A DNA stretch of 6,348 bases from JAFGIT01 sp016929465 [NCBI: Candidatus Coatesbacteria bacterium] (GTDB lineage Bacteria; B130-G9), in assembly GCA_016929465.1 (NCBI GenBank), contig JAFGIT010000207.1:1-6348 (forward strand), written 5' to 3'. A model generated the notes under the pieces. It made no database searches. It was not told the DNA's origin and was given only the letters and a program-made list of their open reading frames with translations. Below, piece after piece: positions 5,062-6,348 of this stretch. How positions within the stretch are numbered: the first letter of the stretch is position 1; each line of letters begins with the position of its first letter. A program made the position numbers and the translations under genes.

Positions 5062-6348
5062 CTACTCTCCGGGAACTGCCTATCTCAAAGGCTATCTTGT
5101 CCTCTCTTGCTTTGACCAGGACAAGACTGCCGGATTTTATCCTACCAGAAATGAATTCATCCGCGAGCGGATCCTCTATATACTTCTGAACAAGCCGCCG
5201 AAGAGGCCTTGCGCCTCCCTTCTCGACGACCGCCCGAGACACGAGCCACTCCAGAGCGCTGTCATCAGCCTTAAGCCGCAGTCCCATGCGAGAGATATTC
5301 CTGTCAATCTCATCCAGGAAGAGCGAAGCAATATTTAAAAGCGCCGATTCATCCAATTCGCGAAAACATACGACTTCATCCAGGCGATTCATGAATTCGG
5401 GCGCGAATCTGTGTGAAGTCTCCTTGATAAGCATTGCCCTTATCTCGCTGACTCTCTTATCAGGGGAGTTGCCTCCAAATCCGACCGAGACGCCCTTGCT
5501 AATCATCTTGCTGCCGATGTTGGAGGTCATGATCAATATGCAATTCCTGAAGTCGACGAGCCTGCCCATTCCATCGGTAAGCCTGCCCTCCTCCAGCACC
5601 TGCAGGAGGATATTGAATACGTCCGGATGCGCCTTCTCGACCTCGTCGAGAAGCAGAACGCTATATGGTCGAAGCCTCACCCTCTCAGTCAACTGGCCGC
5701 CTTCTCCATACCCAACGTAGCCAGGCGGAGAACCTATGAGCCTCGATACGGTATGCTTCTCCATGAATTCGGACATATCGAATCTTATGAGCGCGTCAGG
5801 TGAGTTGAAGACCCTCTCCGCAAGCTCCGTAGCCAATTTCGTCTTGCCAACGCCCGAAGGGCCAAGGAATAAGAACGCACCGATCGTCCGGTCTGGGCCC
5901 TTGAAGCCTGCTCTGGAGCGCCTGATCGCTCGTGATATGGATGCAATTGCCTCATCCTGGCCGATAACCCGCTCGCGAAGATCCTGCTCCATCGAACCAT
6001 ACTTGGATGCCTCGAGCACACCGAGCTTCGACACAGGGATACCCGTCCAGCGCGAAACGACAAACTCCACATCGGGCCGATCAACCTTCATCCGCATGCT
6101 GCGCATGCTCAGGCGCCACCGAGCACGTTCGCGAGAGACACGCTCCTGGATTTCCGTTCCTTTGTCCCTGAGCTCAGCGGCGAGCTCGAAATCCTGGACG
6201 CTAACCAACTCGTTCTTCCGGCGCACGAGCTCACCGAGTTGACTCTCTAGCTCGCGTATTTCATCCGGAATCGAAGCGCCCATGAACCTCGTCCTCGCGC
6301 ACGCCTCATCCATAACGTCGATCGCCTTGTCGGGGAGGAAACGGTCGC
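5027..6348 (-). CDS. clpC: ATP-dependent Clp protease ATP-binding subunit ClpC (C-terminal 439 codons, truncated by window edge)
   Basis: This is the second half of a Hsp100/Clp AAA+ unfoldase, a hexamer that threads proteins into ClpP in the cytoplasm. The frame is open to the window edge. In fragment numbering, the end of the first ATPase domain is DRFLPDKAIDVMDEA (1-15). A UVR motif (about 40-68, VQDFELAAELRDK) lies in the middle domain, then the linker SRWTGIPVSKL (98-108). The second ATPase domain has Walker A GPSGVGKT (162-169), pore loop GYVGYGEGG (209-217), Walker B VLLLDEVEKAH (230-240), sensor 1 TSNIG (274-278), arginine finger Arg321 in MNRLDE and sensor 2 Arg380 in GGARPLRR. A VGF tripeptide (288-290) sits where ClpP-binding loops lie. 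UVR plus VGF indicate ClpC over ClpB, which lacks both. The C-terminus is of normal length. Oddities: FAPEF replaces the common FRPEF, and Walker A is followed by Lys rather than Glu. The 3' end overlaps bamA by 35 bases. Confidence 0.92.
   Translation of the reverse strand, partial: DRFLPDKAIDVMDEACARTRFMGASIPDEIRELESQLGELVRRKNELVSVQDFELAAELRDKGTEIQERVSRERARWRLSMRSMRMKVDRPDVEFVVSRWTGIPVSKLGVLEASKYGSMEQDLRERVIGQDEAIASISRAIRRSRAGFKGPDRTIGAFLFLGPSGVGKTKLATELAERVFNSPDALIRFDMSEFMEKHTVSRLIGSPPGYVGYGEGGQLTERVRLRPYSVLLLDEVEKAHPDVFNILLQVLEEGRLTDGMGRLVDFRNCILIMTSNIGSKMISKGVSVGFGGNSPDKRVSEIRAMLIKETSHRFAPEFMNRLDEVVCFRELDESALLNIASLFLDEIDRNISRMGLRLKADDSALEWLVSRAVVEKGGARPLRRLVQKYIEDPLADEFISGRIKSGSLVLVKAREDKIAFEIGSSRRVVETEVGVDSAS
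5065..5070 (-). promoter_or_regulatory. Ribosome binding site of bamA inside clpC
   Basis: Minus-strand GGAGAG lies within the end of clpC; GGAG is 5 bases before the TTG at 5061-5059. It selects TTG over the GTG at 5046, which has no purine-rich site at proper distance. The resulting signal peptide has a basic N-region, as expected for export. Confidence 0.6.

Noticed and set aside
5286-6242. Plus-strand frames of 144 and 168 codons opposite clpC
   Set aside because: They lie opposite the conserved second ATPase domain; the Ser/Thr/Arg/Pro-rich translations are typical antisense shadows.
5027-6348. Reading the Clp fragment as the disaggregase ClpB
   Set aside because: The middle region is short and has a UVR motif, and the VGF loop fits ClpP binding. 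ClpB has a long coiled-coil middle domain and no such loop.

Overview
The window reads as one block of a diderm (Gram-negative type) bacterial chromosome. Every gene lies on the minus strand, so transcription runs from high to low coordinates. In transcription order the genes are: a clpC-type AAA+ unfoldase missing its N-terminal half (5027-6348, running off the right edge); bamA (2596-5061); two tandem ompH/skp-like periplasmic chaperone genes (2008-2568 and 1397-2011); lpxD (232-1272); and the first 69 codons of fabZ (1-207, running off the left edge). The lipid A and outer-membrane assembly genes imply an LPS-bearing outer membrane. The UVR motif and the VGF loop mark the Clp protein as ClpC-like, a type common in Firmicutes, Cyanobacteria, Actinobacteria and many less-studied diderm phyla, and unusual for a typical gammaproteobacterium. 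A non-proteobacterial diderm, possibly from an uncultured phylum, is therefore my inference; the sequence does not fix the taxon.

The genes are packed like a single operon. clpC and bamA overlap by 35 bases. bamA and the first ompH are 27 bases apart. The two ompH genes overlap by 4 bases (ATGA). lpxD and fabZ are 24 bases apart. The only sizeable spacer is 124 bases between the second ompH and lpxD; it holds a 15-base palindrome but no convincing promoter or terminator. Non-ATG starts are used for bamA (TTG), lpxD (GTG) and fabZ (GTG), each behind a readable Shine-Dalgarno sequence.

Functionally this is an outer-membrane biogenesis module. BamA inserts beta-barrel proteins, the two OmpH/Skp proteins would carry unfolded barrel proteins across the periplasm, LpxD performs the second acylation of lipid A synthesis, and FabZ is the 3-hydroxyacyl-ACP dehydratase that competes for the same hydroxyacyl-ACP pool. 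The bamA-skp-lpxD-fabZ order matches that of Escherichia coli, where lpxA and lpxB follow. Here the skp gene is duplicated, and a clpC-type gene occupies the position that rseP holds in E. coli.

I see no wholly new system. The observations most worth a second look are the clpC-bamA overlap, the divergent tandem ompH pair, the non-aromatic C-terminus and altered loop-6 motif of BamA, and a 12-base in-frame tandem duplication in POTRA 5. No stretch over 300 bases lacks a gene.
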